18,390 bases of DNA from CAVQBP01 sp964448105. GTDB lineage: Bacteria; Bacteroidota; Ignavibacteria; Ignavibacteriales; Ignavibacteriaceae. Positions 1 to 7,770 of this stretch are shown here, piece by piece (the stretch's first letter is position 1; every line of letters starts with the position of its first letter). The notes below the pieces were generated by a model. It saw only the letters and a list, made by a program, of their open reading frames with translations, ran no database searches and was not told the origin of the DNA. The DNA is taken from contig CAYUVK010000106.1 of assembly GCA_964448105.1 (NCBI GenBank), forward strand, positions 1-18,390, read 5' to 3'. A program made the translations under genes and the position numbers.

Positions 1-1
1 T

Positions 2-283
2 GGTGGTTTGTTGGTACCAGTGGAATATGCATTGCATCAGAACTTTCCGAACCCGTTTAATCCTGCTACACAAATACGATATTCAATCCCTACCCAAGAA
101 TTCGTCTCACTAAAAATATTTGACCTCCTCGGACAGGAGGTAGAAACACTAATAAATGAATTTCAACATGCCGGGAATCATACAATTAATTTTGAAGGAT
201 CTCATTTGTCGAGCGGTGTTTATTTCTATGTCCTGGAAGCCGGCGAATTTTGGGATAAGAAGAAGCTTGTGCTGATTAAATAG
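2..283 (+). CDS. C-terminal end of a secreted protein with a T9SS sorting domain (5' partial)
   Basis: The reading frame is open from the left edge (frame of base 2) to a TAG at 281-283, so this is the 3' end of a gene that begins outside the window. The visible ~93 residues are almost entirely a type IX secretion C-terminal sorting domain: an HQNFPNPFNP motif, a YSIP strand, a VSLKIFDLLGQEV strand, a LSSGVYFYVLEAG segment and a KKLVLIK end. Family knowledge: this domain directs export across the outer membrane by the Por secretion system and is cleaved or anchored at the surface. The passenger domain is not visible, so the function of the mature protein is unknown. The next gene follows after 37 bases on the same strand and is also T9SS cargo, so the two may be co-transcribed. 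Confidence 0.85.
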   Translation, partial: GGLLVPVEYALHQNFPNPFNPATQIRYSIPTQEFVSLKIFDLLGQEVETLINEFQHAGNHTINFEGSHLSSGVYFYVLEAGEFWDKKKLVLIK

Positions 284-320
284 TAATTATAAATAAGAAT
301 CAAATAAAAGGGATACAACA

Positions 321-2084
321 ATGAAGAATTTATTTTATATGTCCGGTATAGTTCTTTTTTTATTTTTCTTTGCAGATGCAGAAGGAAAAATTATTCATGT
401 TCCGGGAGACCAGCCAACAATACAATCGGGAATTCAAGAAGCGGTTGACGGTGATACGGTTCTGGTAGATGAAGGCGTGTATTATGAGAATATCAGGTTC
501 GGCGGAAAATCAATAGTAGTTGCCAGTAAATATATCCTTGAAAACAACACGGACTATATTCTTAACACTATTATTGACGGGAGTCGTCCGATAGATCCCA
601 ACGAAGGAAGTTGTGTTATGTTAATTGACGGTGAGGATTCTTCCGCTGTGATTCAAGGGTTTACACTTAGAAACGGAACAGGCTGGTTTGTAGTTGTGAA
701 CGGAGTTGACAGCAGGGAAGGCGGGGGAATTATGTTAGTAGGGTCGTCAGCAACTATCAAAAATAATCTGATAATCAATAATTGTGCAATAAAAGGAGAA
801 GATGTTAAAATTGGCGGCGGCGGCGGCATTAGTGCCCTGTGGGATGGAAATCCAACAATTGGAAATAATGTTGTAATGTTGAACAGGGCAAATTACGGTG
901 CGGGAATGGCTTTTAGCTATTCCGGTGCTACTGTTCGGAATAATATTATTTTTAGAAATTACGACACTGATAAAGGCGGCGGTGCGGGTTTATTAATTAT
1001 TTATGCTGATCCCCACGAAGGAATATTTGAGAATAATACTATAGTCGGTAATATTTCTAAATCAAGAACAGGCGGTATTTCATCTTCAACAAAAAATACA
1101 ATATCAATAATTAGGAATAATATAATTTGGGGAAATAGACAAAATTCCGGGAAACAAGTTGAAGAGCATACACTCTGGAATCCTGTATCAAGTTTTAATA
1201 ATGTATCATTTAGATATAACAATAACGAAGACAGTTATACGGGAACTGGGAATTTCACTTCATATCCGGATTTTTCCGATAATTTATTCTCGCTAAATGA
1301 AAATTCAAAATGTATTGATACCGGTGATACGAATTCTATTTACAATGATATTGAATGTATATTAAATACTGGGCACGCCGAATCACCTTCTTTGGGAGGT
1401 TTAAGAAATGACATTGGCGCGTACGGCGGTCCATGTGCCAAAGCCCTTCCGAATTTCTATTACGAAGAGTTGAATGTACCGGATAAGATAACATTTCCCG
1501 GTAACGTGAAAGTGAATGTCGGTTCAACCATTTCTTTGGAAATTATAAATTTAAGCACAACCGTTATGAGAGTGGATAGTATTGTTATTGTTGGTTCGGA
1601 TGAATTATATCTTAATCCGGGATTTTATTCCGGAACTTTAAAACCTATTCAGACGGATACTTTAGAGATCGAGTGGAAGCCTAAACAAACAGGGAACTTG
1701 AGCGCTACTCTAAAAATCTTTCATAATTTAAGCGGGTTTACTAACCCGGTGATTGTAAAAGTTAACGGTACTGCAGCTGCAGTTACGGGAATTTCTGATG
1801 GTCAATCCTCAGGCATATCAATTAAATTCGAATTGCATCAAAACTTCCCGAATCCGTTTAATCCGACAACACATATAAAATATTCAATCCCTAATAATGA
1901 ATTTGTTTCTCTAAAAATATTTGATATCCTTGGACGGAATATCAAGACATTGGTAAATGAATTTCAGCAACCGGGTAATTACGAGGTTGTTTTGGACGGG
2001 GCATATTTAGCAAGTGGTCTATATTTTTATTATTTGAAAGCAGGTCCATTTTCGGATATGAAGAAACTTGTGTTGCTTAAATAG
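321..2084 (+). CDS. Secreted right-handed parallel beta-helix protein with T9SS sorting domain
   Basis: 587 residues. Residues 1-22 form a signal peptide (short basic start, then a Leu/Phe-rich core). Residues ~23-370 begin IIHVPGDQPTIQSGIQEAVDGDTVLV, the usual opening of pectate-lyase-like beta-helix (NosD/Pel-type) proteins. Many short degenerate rungs follow with Asn/Gly turns (NNLIINN, NNVVMLN, NNIIFRN, NNTIVGN, NNIIWGN). Residues ~395-490 resemble an Ig-like 'choice-of-anchor D' domain. Residues ~505-587 are a T9SS sorting domain with HQNFPNPFNPTT and a KKLVLLK end. An AAAGGG purine stretch about 8 bases before the ATG supports the start. The likely role is a surface or secreted polysaccharide-binding or polysaccharide-degrading protein, but no catalytic residues can be assigned from the rungs. 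It is the last gene of the plus-strand pair before the strand switch. Confidence 0.85.
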   Translation: MKNLFYMSGIVLFLFFFADAEGKIIHVPGDQPTIQSGIQEAVDGDTVLVDEGVYYENIRFGGKSIVVASKYILENNTDYILNTIIDGSRPIDPNEGSCVMLIDGEDSSAVIQGFTLRNGTGWFVVVNGVDSREGGGIMLVGSSATIKNNLIINNCAIKGEDVKIGGGGGISALWDGNPTIGNNVVMLNRANYGAGMAFSYSGATVRNNIIFRNYDTDKGGGAGLLIIYADPHEGIFENNTIVGNISKSRTGGISSSTKNTISIIRNNIIWGNRQNSGKQVEEHTLWNPVSSFNNVSFRYNNNEDSYTGTGNFTSYPDFSDNLFSLNENSKCIDTGDTNSIYNDIECILNTGHAESPSLGGLRNDIGAYGGPCAKALPNFYYEELNVPDKITFPGNVKVNVGSTISLEIINLSTTVMRVDSIVIVGSDELYLNPGFYSGTLKPIQTDTLEIEWKPKQTGNLSATLKIFHNLSGFTNPVIVKVNGTAAAVTGISDGQSSGISIKFELHQNFPNPFNPTTHIKYSIPNNEFVSLKIFDILGRNIKTLVNEFQQPGNYEVVLDGAYLASGLYFYYLKAGPFSDMKKLVLLK

Positions 2085-2116
2085 TTTCAAATGATACCAA
2101 GAGTTCGTCTCCATAG

Positions 2117-2210
2117 CGTTAATTCTCCATGGGGATGGGCTCAATACACTGTTGAACGACCCCCGTTTTAGACAAGCGTATAGCAAAATCCCTGAAGGTT
2201 TCTATTAACG
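2117..2210. repeat. Possible attC-like palindrome at the edge of the minus-strand array
   Basis: CGTTAAT at 2117-2123 is the exact reverse complement of ATTAACG at 2204-2210, with a weaker inner CC/GG pairing. The 94-base span equals that of the best site at 10695-10788. It sits at the stop codon of the last minus-strand ORF, where a cassette's attC would be. The cores do not fully match RYYYAAC/GTTRRRY and the stem is only 7 bp, so this is weak. The rest of 2085-2204 holds no gene. Confidence 0.25.
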
Positions 2211-3062
2211 GACAGCTATATGCGTCATTAATTGATCAACAACATTTGCTACAATATTTGCTGATGGCTGGCTGTAGTTGGAAAGAATGATTACAGTATA
2301 GCCTGAGTCAAGATACATTTTAAAATGGCAATTGGAACCCTGGCCATCTCCCTTATGGGATGCTTCGCGTCCTGCAGAACCATTCGAAATAAAGAAACCA
2401 TAACTATGGAAAGATACATTGAGGTCAGGTCTTCCTTCCATGATTATTTCGGTATATTCCGGTGATAACAGCTTGTTTGACCTTATAGCAATATCAAATT
2501 TTAACAGATCTTCAATTGTGGAATAAACACCTCCTGATGGACTGCCCCTCATTACACGTGTAAACTGATGGTTATCCCAGGTTACAATTCCATTTTCGTA
2601 AATTTTTGTGTATCCAGTGGCCCTGTTTTCAACCGGGCGGTCTTTATAAAACCCTCCCGTATTTGTCATCCCTGCCGGTTCAAAAATATTTTTTTGCAGG
2701 TAATCAAAATATTCTTTGCCTGTTATTTTTTCAAGTACCAATCCCAGCAACAGCATACCTGTGTTGCTGTATGAAAATTTTGTTCCCGGTTCAAAAGTTA
2801 ATGTGCCATCTGCAATCAATGTTTTATAATCAGCCAAATCTCTAAATACTGGTATCGCAGATTGCTGGTAGGCGTCACGGAAATAGTCTCCAAGTCCCGA
2901 TGTATGTGTTAACAAGTGCTTAATTTGAATTTTATTACTTATCTCTGGGTCCAACCAATCTGTCGGAATATATTTGCCAACAGGGTCATCAAATGAAAGT
3001 TTTCCCTTTTCAACCAGCTGTGTAATTGCTAGGCCGGTGAACATCTTTCCAGAACAGATAAA
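2205..3062 (-). pseudogene. 5'-truncated serine hydrolase (class C beta-lactamase-like)
   Basis: An ORF from ATG at 3044 gives 279 residues. Homology to the beta-lactamase-related serine hydrolase family (PF00144) already starts upstream of that ATG: the same frame reads FICSGKMFTG across 3062-3033. Visible family landmarks are the QLVEKGKLSFDDPVGKYIP helix/turn, HLLTHTSGLG, the YSN motif (FSYSNTG, counterpart of class C YxN) and the third-box HKG (ASHKGDGQG). What is missing is the N-terminal ~60-100 residues. At the expected S-x-x-K the residue three before Lys is Cys (TGT, one base from TCT Ser). Upstream, the frame becomes shadow sequence of an M50-like protein. I read this as a gene that lost its 5' part at a junction near 3055-3062, so the product is probably inactive. 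A Cys-variant family with a short N-terminus cannot be excluded. Confidence 0.65.
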
Positions 3063-3463
3063 ATTATGATTATAATTAAAGGAAAAGTAAATGTCCCTAT
3101 TTCTAGCATAGAAGATATTATTGCTTCATCCTCTAATTTGAATGCAAATGTCAATGAAAATAATCGCATTAGGAATGGGAAAAATAAAAATGGATATATA
3201 AATAATTTTTTGTATTTCATAATTAAGTAAAACGCAAACATTGCTTGTAATACTGTAAATAAGGGACCTCCAAGAAATACATAGATTGAATTCCATTCGT
3301 TAATATATCTACCGACTTTAGGATAAGCTGAATTCAAAGTCATAATCATTTTATTTCCTAATGTCTCGCCAACGATCTAATGACCAAATTCATGAAAGAG
3401 ATAGCTGAAAAATGTTGCGATAAATAATAAAAGGATAAATGTTAAATCTATTTTTTTATTCAT
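3029..3463 (-). pseudogene. M50-like membrane zinc metalloprotease with in-frame amber stop and truncated 3' end
   Basis: Reading from ATG at 3463 gives MNKKIDLTFILLLFIATFFS, then YLFHEFGH followed directly by TAG (3377-3379). The same frame continues IVGETLGNKMIMTLNSAYPK and on through membrane segments to a TAA at 3029. HEFGH is the HExxH zinc motif of M50-type membrane proteases, where the motif lies inside a transmembrane helix. Trp commonly follows in such proteins (HEFGHW), so TGG to TAG is the likely lesion. Downstream, GGPLFTVLQA resembles the conserved GGP segment, followed by three or so hydrophobic helices. The tail after LIIIIIL is replaced by a short out-of-context sequence, where the serine-hydrolase fragment takes over in another frame. 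A restart at ATG 3349 would give 106 residues lacking the active site. This is a probable pseudogene with both a nonsense mutation and a 3' truncation. Confidence 0.65.
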
Positions 3464-3528
3464 TTAATTAAAGTAATCACGTTGTTCAATGGATTATTTC
3501 ATGTTTCTATCTATTATGGTTGTTACCA

Positions 3529-3620
3529 ATTTAACAACCTAAAGACCATGCAATTAAGCCACAGCCAGAATTTTTTAATTAAAATAGTTGTTGAGTTTTT
3601 AGTTATTGAAGAGGTTGGAT
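3529..3620. repeat. attC-like site A (92 bp, both core motifs match)
   Basis: On the plus strand ATTTAAC (3529-3535) matches RYYYAAC and GTTGGAT (3614-3620) matches GTTRRRY, 92 bases apart. AACCT near the left end pairs with AGGTT near the right. The conserved block CATGCAATTAAGCCACAGCC lies at 3548-3567. The site falls between the NTF2-like stop (3626) and the start of the next minus-strand gene (3463), the expected position of a cassette recombination site. Alternative: a diverged intergenic repeat of unknown function. Confidence 0.5.
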
Positions 3621-3625
3621 TAATT

Positions 3626-3994
3626 TTATTTATTTGGAATTGGTAAATTATGCATTCTTAGAAATGACATTTTGTCCCAGTATCCTCTCTGAAAAACTAT
3701 TTTGTTATTCTGAACTTTGAAAAAGCCACATCCTCTGAGACCTAAAGGATCTTTCCATTCAAGAATTACCCATTCCCCATCTTCAAATATGTTCTCAATA
3801 ATGCAAGTCATCTCTGCTTTCGAAAACTCAGAAGCAAACATTTCTTTTATTGATTCTTTACATTCGATTGGATCGTTTGCAACTTGATGATTAATTGCAT
3901 TATCTGCATAAAATTCAGAAATCAATTCTGAATCTCCTTTATTAAATGCTTTGACCCAATTTTTTACTAATTCTCGCGGTTTCATAAATTTCAT
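3626..3994 (-). CDS. NTF2-like / SnoaL-like polyketide-cyclase-fold protein
   Basis: 122 residues, the usual size of single-domain SnoaL/ketosteroid-isomerase-like proteins. Residues 6-40 show the family opening (an RELVKNWVKAFNKGDSELIS helix, then EFYADNAINHQV). Next come a helix (ESIKEMFASEFSKAEM) and a curved sheet with IENIFEDGEWVILEWKD, GCGFFKVQNNKIVFQRGYWDKMSF. Family members are cone-shaped alpha+beta proteins that bind or isomerise small hydrophobic molecules. The substrate cannot be told from sequence, and the pocket residues typical of true ketosteroid isomerases are not evident. No strong ribosome-binding site is seen; an in-frame ATG three codons later (3985) is an alternative start. 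An attC-like block lies about 17-25 bases upstream of the start and another follows the stop. Confidence 0.8.
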   Translation of the reverse strand: MKFMKPRELVKNWVKAFNKGDSELISEFYADNAINHQVANDPIECKESIKEMFASEFSKAEMTCIIENIFEDGEWVILEWKDPLGLRGCGFFKVQNNKIVFQRGYWDKMSFLRMHNLPIPNK

Positions 3995-4010
3995 CTTTTG
4001 TAAAAAACAT

Positions 4011-4090
4011 ATTGGTCTTGCAATTAAGCCACGGGCCAGATTATCCGCCGAAACTTTTAAGAGAAGATGTGAACAAGAATACTGTTCAAT
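4011..4090. repeat. attC-like site B (degenerate)
   Basis: GGTCTTGCAATTAAGCCACG at 4014-4033 is a copy of the array's conserved block. A short inverted repeat GAACA (4071-4075) / TGTTC (4083-4087) overlaps the stop codon of the methyltransferase-like gene. No good RYYYAAC core is present on the left, so only the arm next to the downstream gene start is clearly preserved. Confidence 0.35.
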
Positions 4091-4640
4091 AAATCTTAGG
4101 TAGTAATCGATATGTTTTTTTCATATACTCGGAATAATCCACTTCGAATTGTTTAAGTAATAGCCTCTCTTCAATTTCAATTCTATGAATGAATGCAATC
4201 GTAATTGGTATCACAATCATCGTCAACGATATCCAATTGTTGAGAGAAATCCCAAAACCAATAAAAGATACCAAGGAACCCAAATATGAAGGATGTCGGA
4301 TAATTTTGTATACTCCTCTTGTTATTATTTTATGATTCTCTTGAATAATTACATTGACAGTAAAAAATTTTCCTAACGACCAAACTGCTATAAATCTGAA
4401 TATCATACCTGTTGTTATCAAAAGAAGTCCTGTATATGGTATAATTATTAATTTACTTAAAGGAAATTTGAAAAAGAAAGAGATAATAATTCCTAGGTTA
4501 ATTGAAATACCTATTGTAATCCAGATAATTCTCATTGAACCTTTATCTTGGTCATCTTTATTATTAGTGGAATGAAAAAATGTATTAAGTAATAATTCTG
4601 AAATAAACCATATCGACCAAATTATAACAAAAGTAATCAT
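4086..4640 (-). CDS. Isoprenylcysteine carboxyl methyltransferase (ICMT/PEMT-like) family membrane protein
   Basis: 184 residues with about five hydrophobic segments. The C-terminal half carries the hallmarks of the ICMT/phospholipid methyltransferase fold: a GKFFTVNVIIQENHKIITRG strand-turn, then VYKIIRHPSYLGSLVSFIGFG with the RHPxYxG S-adenosylmethionine-binding motif. It ends with IEEERLL-type EIEERLLLKQFEVDYSEYMK followed by RLLPKIY. Bacterial members are integral membrane SAM-dependent methyltransferases of largely unknown substrate. Protein prenylation is not expected here, so a lipid or small-molecule substrate is more likely. The start at 4640 lies ~25 bases from attC-like site C, and the stop overlaps site B, which fits a self-contained cassette. 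Confidence 0.85.
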   Translation of the reverse strand: MITFVIIWSIWFISELLLNTFFHSTNNKDDQDKGSMRIIWITIGISINLGIIISFFFKFPLSKLIIIPYTGLLLITTGMIFRFIAVWSLGKFFTVNVIIQENHKIITRGVYKIIRHPSYLGSLVSFIGFGISLNNWISLTMIVIPITIAFIHRIEIEERLLLKQFEVDYSEYMKKTYRLLPKIY

Positions 4641-4663
4641 TTTGTATAATGTTTATGGACGGC

Positions 4664-4761
4664 TGTCAACGGCCATGCAATTAAGCCGCAGGAGTCAGTT
4701 TAATTTTATCTCAAAAATGCCGGGTGCGGAAACGCTGGCGGCTTAAATTACCATGTTAGGC
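4664..4761. repeat. attC-like site C (98 bp imperfect palindrome with canonical GTTAGGC core)
   Basis: GGCCATGCAATTAAGCCGC (4671-4689) pairs with GCGGCTTAAATTACCATG (4738-4754), leaving one extra T on one arm. GTTAGGC at 4755-4761 matches GTTRRRY exactly, while the opposite end (GTCAAC) is degenerate. The site starts 7 bases after the stop of the Big_5 T9SS gene and ends ~25 bases before the methyltransferase start. Arm asymmetry by single extrahelical bases and a ~100-base span are hallmarks of integron attC sites. The interior (4699-4720) is shared almost letter for letter with sites G and K. Confidence 0.6.
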
Positions 4762-4767
4762 ATATTT

Positions 4768-6372
4768 TTATTTTAAAAGGATTAATTTTTTTGTTTCCAC
4801 AAAACTACCTACCTGCATCCTATAAAGATAAATCCCATTTGCAAGACCATTAGCATTAAACTCTATTTTATAGTTTCCTGCTATTTTTTCTTCGTTCACT
4901 ATTTTTTTTATTTCTCTTCCTAAAACATCATAAATATTTATTATAACCCAACTTGTTTTGGGGATAGAGTAATTTATTATTGTTACCGGATTAAATGGAT
5001 TAGGATAGTTCTGTCGGAGCTTAAAAGAAGAAGGTACACCTGTACCAACTTTCTCCGATTCAACGCCTGTGACCACACCTGTGACAGCATCCAGATAGAT
5101 AGTTGTGTCTTCTCCTGCGGTATCCGAATTGTACTCGATCTTCCATAGGATTTGACCCTGTAAAAATGAATCTTCTTTCATAAGGTTTTTGGGGTTCAAC
5201 TTCCAACAGAGCTTATCCCTGGAGTAACTCGTCTTATCAACTGAAAAGAATCCCGCTGCTGAGGCAGGGAAAAGTACAGCGCTGATTGTTGCATTTGGGT
5301 ATATTGTCCTGAAGTTACTTCCCCCATTTACTTCGGCTACTGTAAGTGCGGAATCACTATCTATCCAATTGGCTGGAAGAGATTCTGTTGGGAATTGAGC
5401 TTCTTCTTTCTCAGCCATAGGCAGGATACTCGTTCCAAGAGTAGAAACAGTGTAGAATTTACTAGCGCTATTAGAGAAGTATACGTATTTCCACTGGACT
5501 GCCTTTCCATCGAGATTCAACTCGTCTCCCATAATAATCACCAGTTCAGCATCTGGGACGGTAGACTTAACTGAAGCATCCACACCTATAAGAAGCCCCT
5601 GAGCTGTCTGAGGTACCAGGGCCCCCATTACAATGTTCACTCCGCTCATACTCCCCGTCACTTTTAGGGTGTCAGGAACACCATTAAGATCAGGATCATA
5701 CCAGCCCAGAGGATCAGTTGCAGGATCGAAGTTTCCATCAAGATTGGCATCCAAAATAGCTAGACCTCCATAATCTCCTGTTTCAACGTAAGGGATAGTA
5801 TAGAACCCACTGGGCGAAGAAACAACTGTGGATGCCAGAAAGTTTGGTCCCTCTCCTCCTGTCTCCAAGCTTAGAAGTGATACGAAACTGTTTGTCGGAT
5901 CGCCAGCATAAGCAACTGTACCCGAGACCGTATTCGTCGGCAACGAGGCCCCTGTCGTAAAGTTAATAACATAAGGTTTGTCCAAAGAATCCCCGCATGC
6001 AGCTTTGGCGCCTAAGAGCATAACGACATATTTCGTTTCAGCCCAGAGGTGAAAATTATGGAAATAGACTGTCTTAAAATCAAAACTGAAAGTGATTGAA
6101 TCGGGCTCGCCAGATTTCCCGAGAGGAAACAACTGCAAGCCGAGGAAAAATCCTTCGTCCATATCCAGCCCTTCAAAATTGGCAGAAACATCAACAGGCT
6201 GATTAAATGTGAGACTCAAAGTGGATGCCGTATCCACGGATGTAGCACCGTCAGCTGGAAATGAAGAAACCAGCGAGATCTGGGCACTGAGACTGCACAC
6301 AAAAATCAAGCTGATTAGCAGTCTTGAAAAAAGAGATCGCATCCCCCTAAAAATAAAATCCATTTTTTTCAT
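4768..6372 (-). CDS. Secreted T9SS cargo protein with Big_5-type Ig-like domain
   Basis: 534 residues from ATG 6372, chosen because AAGGAGG sits 7-8 bases upstream and the signal peptide begins there; an earlier ATG (6402) lies inside the intergenic repeat. Residues ~12-31 are a signal peptide ending SLSAQ. Residues ~34-140 (SSFPADGATSVDTASTLSLTF) are a Big_5-like Ig domain. The middle contains a carboxypeptidase-regulatory-like stretch (VSGTVAYAGD...GFYTIPYVETGDY) and an Asp-rich loop, DANLDGNFDPATDPLGWYD, resembling a calcium-binding turn. The last ~75 residues are a T9SS sorting domain (RQNYPNPFNPVT ... KKLILLK). No enzyme motif is visible, so an extracellular structural or adhesive role is likely. 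It is flanked by attC-like sites on both sides. Confidence 0.85.
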   Translation of the reverse strand: MKKMDFIFRGMRSLFSRLLISLIFVCSLSAQISLVSSFPADGATSVDTASTLSLTFNQPVDVSANFEGLDMDEGFFLGLQLFPLGKSGEPDSITFSFDFKTVYFHNFHLWAETKYVVMLLGAKAACGDSLDKPYVINFTTGASLPTNTVSGTVAYAGDPTNSFVSLLSLETGGEGPNFLASTVVSSPSGFYTIPYVETGDYGGLAILDANLDGNFDPATDPLGWYDPDLNGVPDTLKVTGSMSGVNIVMGALVPQTAQGLLIGVDASVKSTVPDAELVIIMGDELNLDGKAVQWKYVYFSNSASKFYTVSTLGTSILPMAEKEEAQFPTESLPANWIDSDSALTVAEVNGGSNFRTIYPNATISAVLFPASAAGFFSVDKTSYSRDKLCWKLNPKNLMKEDSFLQGQILWKIEYNSDTAGEDTTIYLDAVTGVVTGVESEKVGTGVPSSFKLRQNYPNPFNPVTIINYSIPKTSWVIINIYDVLGREIKKIVNEEKIAGNYKIEFNANGLANGIYLYRMQVGSFVETKKLILLK

Positions 6373-6393
6373 GATTATTTCCTCCTTGCTTAA

Positions 6394-6483
6394 AACGACC
6401 ATGTAATTAAGCCCCGCCAGGCGGGTAGGTAGCAGCCCAGTTTACCCGGCGAAGTTCCGATTTTATCGGAACGAAGATGGGAA
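6394..6483. repeat. attC-like site D with strong internal hairpins (degenerate)
   Basis: ACGACCATGTAATTAAGCCC at 6396-6415 is a copy of the array block, followed by CCCGCC/GGCGGG and then GCAGCCCAGTTTA, also found at site F. GTTCCGAT (6454-6461) and ATCGGAAC (6465-6472) form a perfect 8-bp stem with a TTT loop. No U-run follows on either strand, so this is not a convincing terminator. A distal partner core was not found. Confidence 0.35.
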
Positions 6484-6656
6484 CAAAAGAATTGGTTTAT
6501 CTTTCCATCCACTAAGTAATAAAATCTGCTTGTGTGCAAGTTCTTTTGAATGCTTAACTAAAATGAAATCATCTTTATGGGAAATCAAATACTCGTGGGT
6601 CGCTTCTCCACCAATACTTCGGACAACGGTAACATTACTATTATGTGATTATACAT
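6463..6656 (-). pseudogene. Small frameshifted ORF of unknown function
   Basis: An ATG at 6654-6656 is preceded by GAGGTG at good spacing, but its frame stops after 23 codons. A second frame is open from 6648 to a TAA at 6463-6465 with no start codon of its own. It reads like real protein (TVVRSIGGEATHEYLISHKD ... ILLLSGWKDKPILLF). A two-base frame correction near the fourth codon would join them into ~63 residues. The stop lies inside the hairpin of site D, as is common for cassette ORFs. I do not recognise the family. It could be a recently broken small cassette gene or a chance open frame. Confidence 0.3.
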
Positions 6657-6722
6657 TTTAGCACCTCACTTTTAATTTATAGCAATTTAGAGGCTGACGT
6701 TTAATATTCAATATAATTTTTA

Positions 6723-7694
6723 TCATTTAAATGAGTCTATAGCTTCCTTAATTCCATCATGGATAGGAGTGTAAGTAATTCCCAATTCTCTTTCTACTTT
6801 ACTACCATCGATTTTGAAGCCTTGTTTCATGAGGCTTATCTGGTCAACAGACATATCCCATAACGGGGGTTTCTTTATCAAATTTGCTATTCCTGTCAGC
6901 ATGTAAGAGGTTAAAACCGTTGTCCAAATTGGGAGTTTTAGAAAAGGGAGTTTGGTCCCTGAGATTTCACTGATCATTTGATTGATTTCTCCCCATGTAT
7001 AATTTTCTGCGCTTACAATATATTTTTCTCCGATGTTATTCTCTTTTTCCAAAGTTCTTACAATAGCCTCAGCAACATCTTTGACATGAACAAATGGGAA
7101 ATACAGTTTCGTAAGTACTTGCGCCGGCATACGACCTTGAGCATAATTTTTAATATATCGGCCGCAAGCCTTGGGATCATCTGATCCGATGACTGCGCTG
7201 GGATAAACAACGACTAAAGGCAAATTCTTTTTTTCATATAAATCCCGGACAATCAAATCACCCTCATACTTGGTATGTACATATTTGCTGGCGCGTTCAG
7301 TTCCGACGGAGGTTTCTTCTGTTATCGGCCATTCAGCATTCCCATATACCGCAGCCGTGCTTATATAAACCACCTTTGAAATTCCACTTTCCAAGGCACT
7401 TTCCATGACATTTTGAGTGCCTGTAACATTTACGTCATAGAAAACTTTGTTATTCGGAATCCAAAAAACAAAACTGCTGGCAAGATGAACAACCCAATCG
7501 CATCCCTGCATACCATGCAGTATAGAAGCCTTATTAGTGACATCACCAACAAAAATATTAGCGTCTGACTCCTTCAATAATTGAGTATTACTTTTTTCTC
7601 TAACAAGACAATGTAGTTTGTGTTTTGTCTGCGCTAATCGCTTCACTAAGTAAGTTCCAATAAAACCTGTACTACCTGTTATAAAGATTTTCAT
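6723..7694 (-). CDS. NAD(P)-dependent epimerase/reductase of the extended SDR family
   Basis: 323 residues from ATG 7694, chosen over an upstream in-frame TTG (7718) because AGAGGTG precedes the ATG and the Rossmann fold begins at once. Landmarks: GSTGFIG at residues 7-13 (dinucleotide-binding GxxGxxG), D51V after the third strand, HLAS at 70-73, the catalytic Ser region ISTAAVYG (111-118) and Y138-x-x-x-K142 (YVHTK). The C-terminal part (FPFVHVKDVAEAIVRTLE, then ENYTWGEINQMISEISG) is the substrate domain. It resembles dihydroflavonol-4-reductase-like or hopanoid-associated sugar-epimerase-like proteins. The exact substrate is not determinable. All catalytic residues are present, so it should be active. 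A canonical attC-type core (GTTAGGC on this strand, 7744-7750) lies about 50 bases upstream of the start. Confidence 0.85.
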   Translation of the reverse strand: MKIFITGSTGFIGTYLVKRLAQTKHKLHCLVREKSNTQLLKESDANIFVGDVTNKASILHGMQGCDWVVHLASSFVFWIPNNKVFYDVNVTGTQNVMESALESGISKVVYISTAAVYGNAEWPITEETSVGTERASKYVHTKYEGDLIVRDLYEKKNLPLVVVYPSAVIGSDDPKACGRYIKNYAQGRMPAQVLTKLYFPFVHVKDVAEAIVRTLEKENNIGEKYIVSAENYTWGEINQMISEISGTKLPFLKLPIWTTVLTSYMLTGIANLIKKPPLWDMSVDQISLMKQGFKIDGSKVERELGITYTPIHDGIKEAIDSFK

Positions 7695-7743
7695 TTTTAC
7701 ACCTCTTTTGGTAGACAATATTATTTTTATTTATGGCTTTGTT

Positions 7744-7766
7744 GCCTAACGGCTGTTATGTTAAAA
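7744..7766. repeat. Isolated attC-type core (GCCTAAC / GTTAGGC)
   Basis: GCCTAACGGCTGTTATGTTA at 7744-7763. GCCTAAC is a perfect RYYYAAC and reads GTTAGGC on the minus strand, 50 bases before the epimerase start, where the R' end of an attC should fall. The palindromic partner was not found within ~150 bases, so the site is either truncated or coincidental. Confidence 0.35.
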
Positions 7767-7770
7767 CACA

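Noticed and set aside
2085..2204. Remnant of a transposase gene
   Set aside because: The short open stretches on both strands show no recognisable motif, and no terminal repeats were found.
6373..6402. Upstream ATG extending the Big_5 T9SS gene by ten codons
   Set aside because: It lies in the intergenic repeat and would place charged residues and the ribosome-binding site inside the protein; AAGGAGG precedes the later ATG at 6372.
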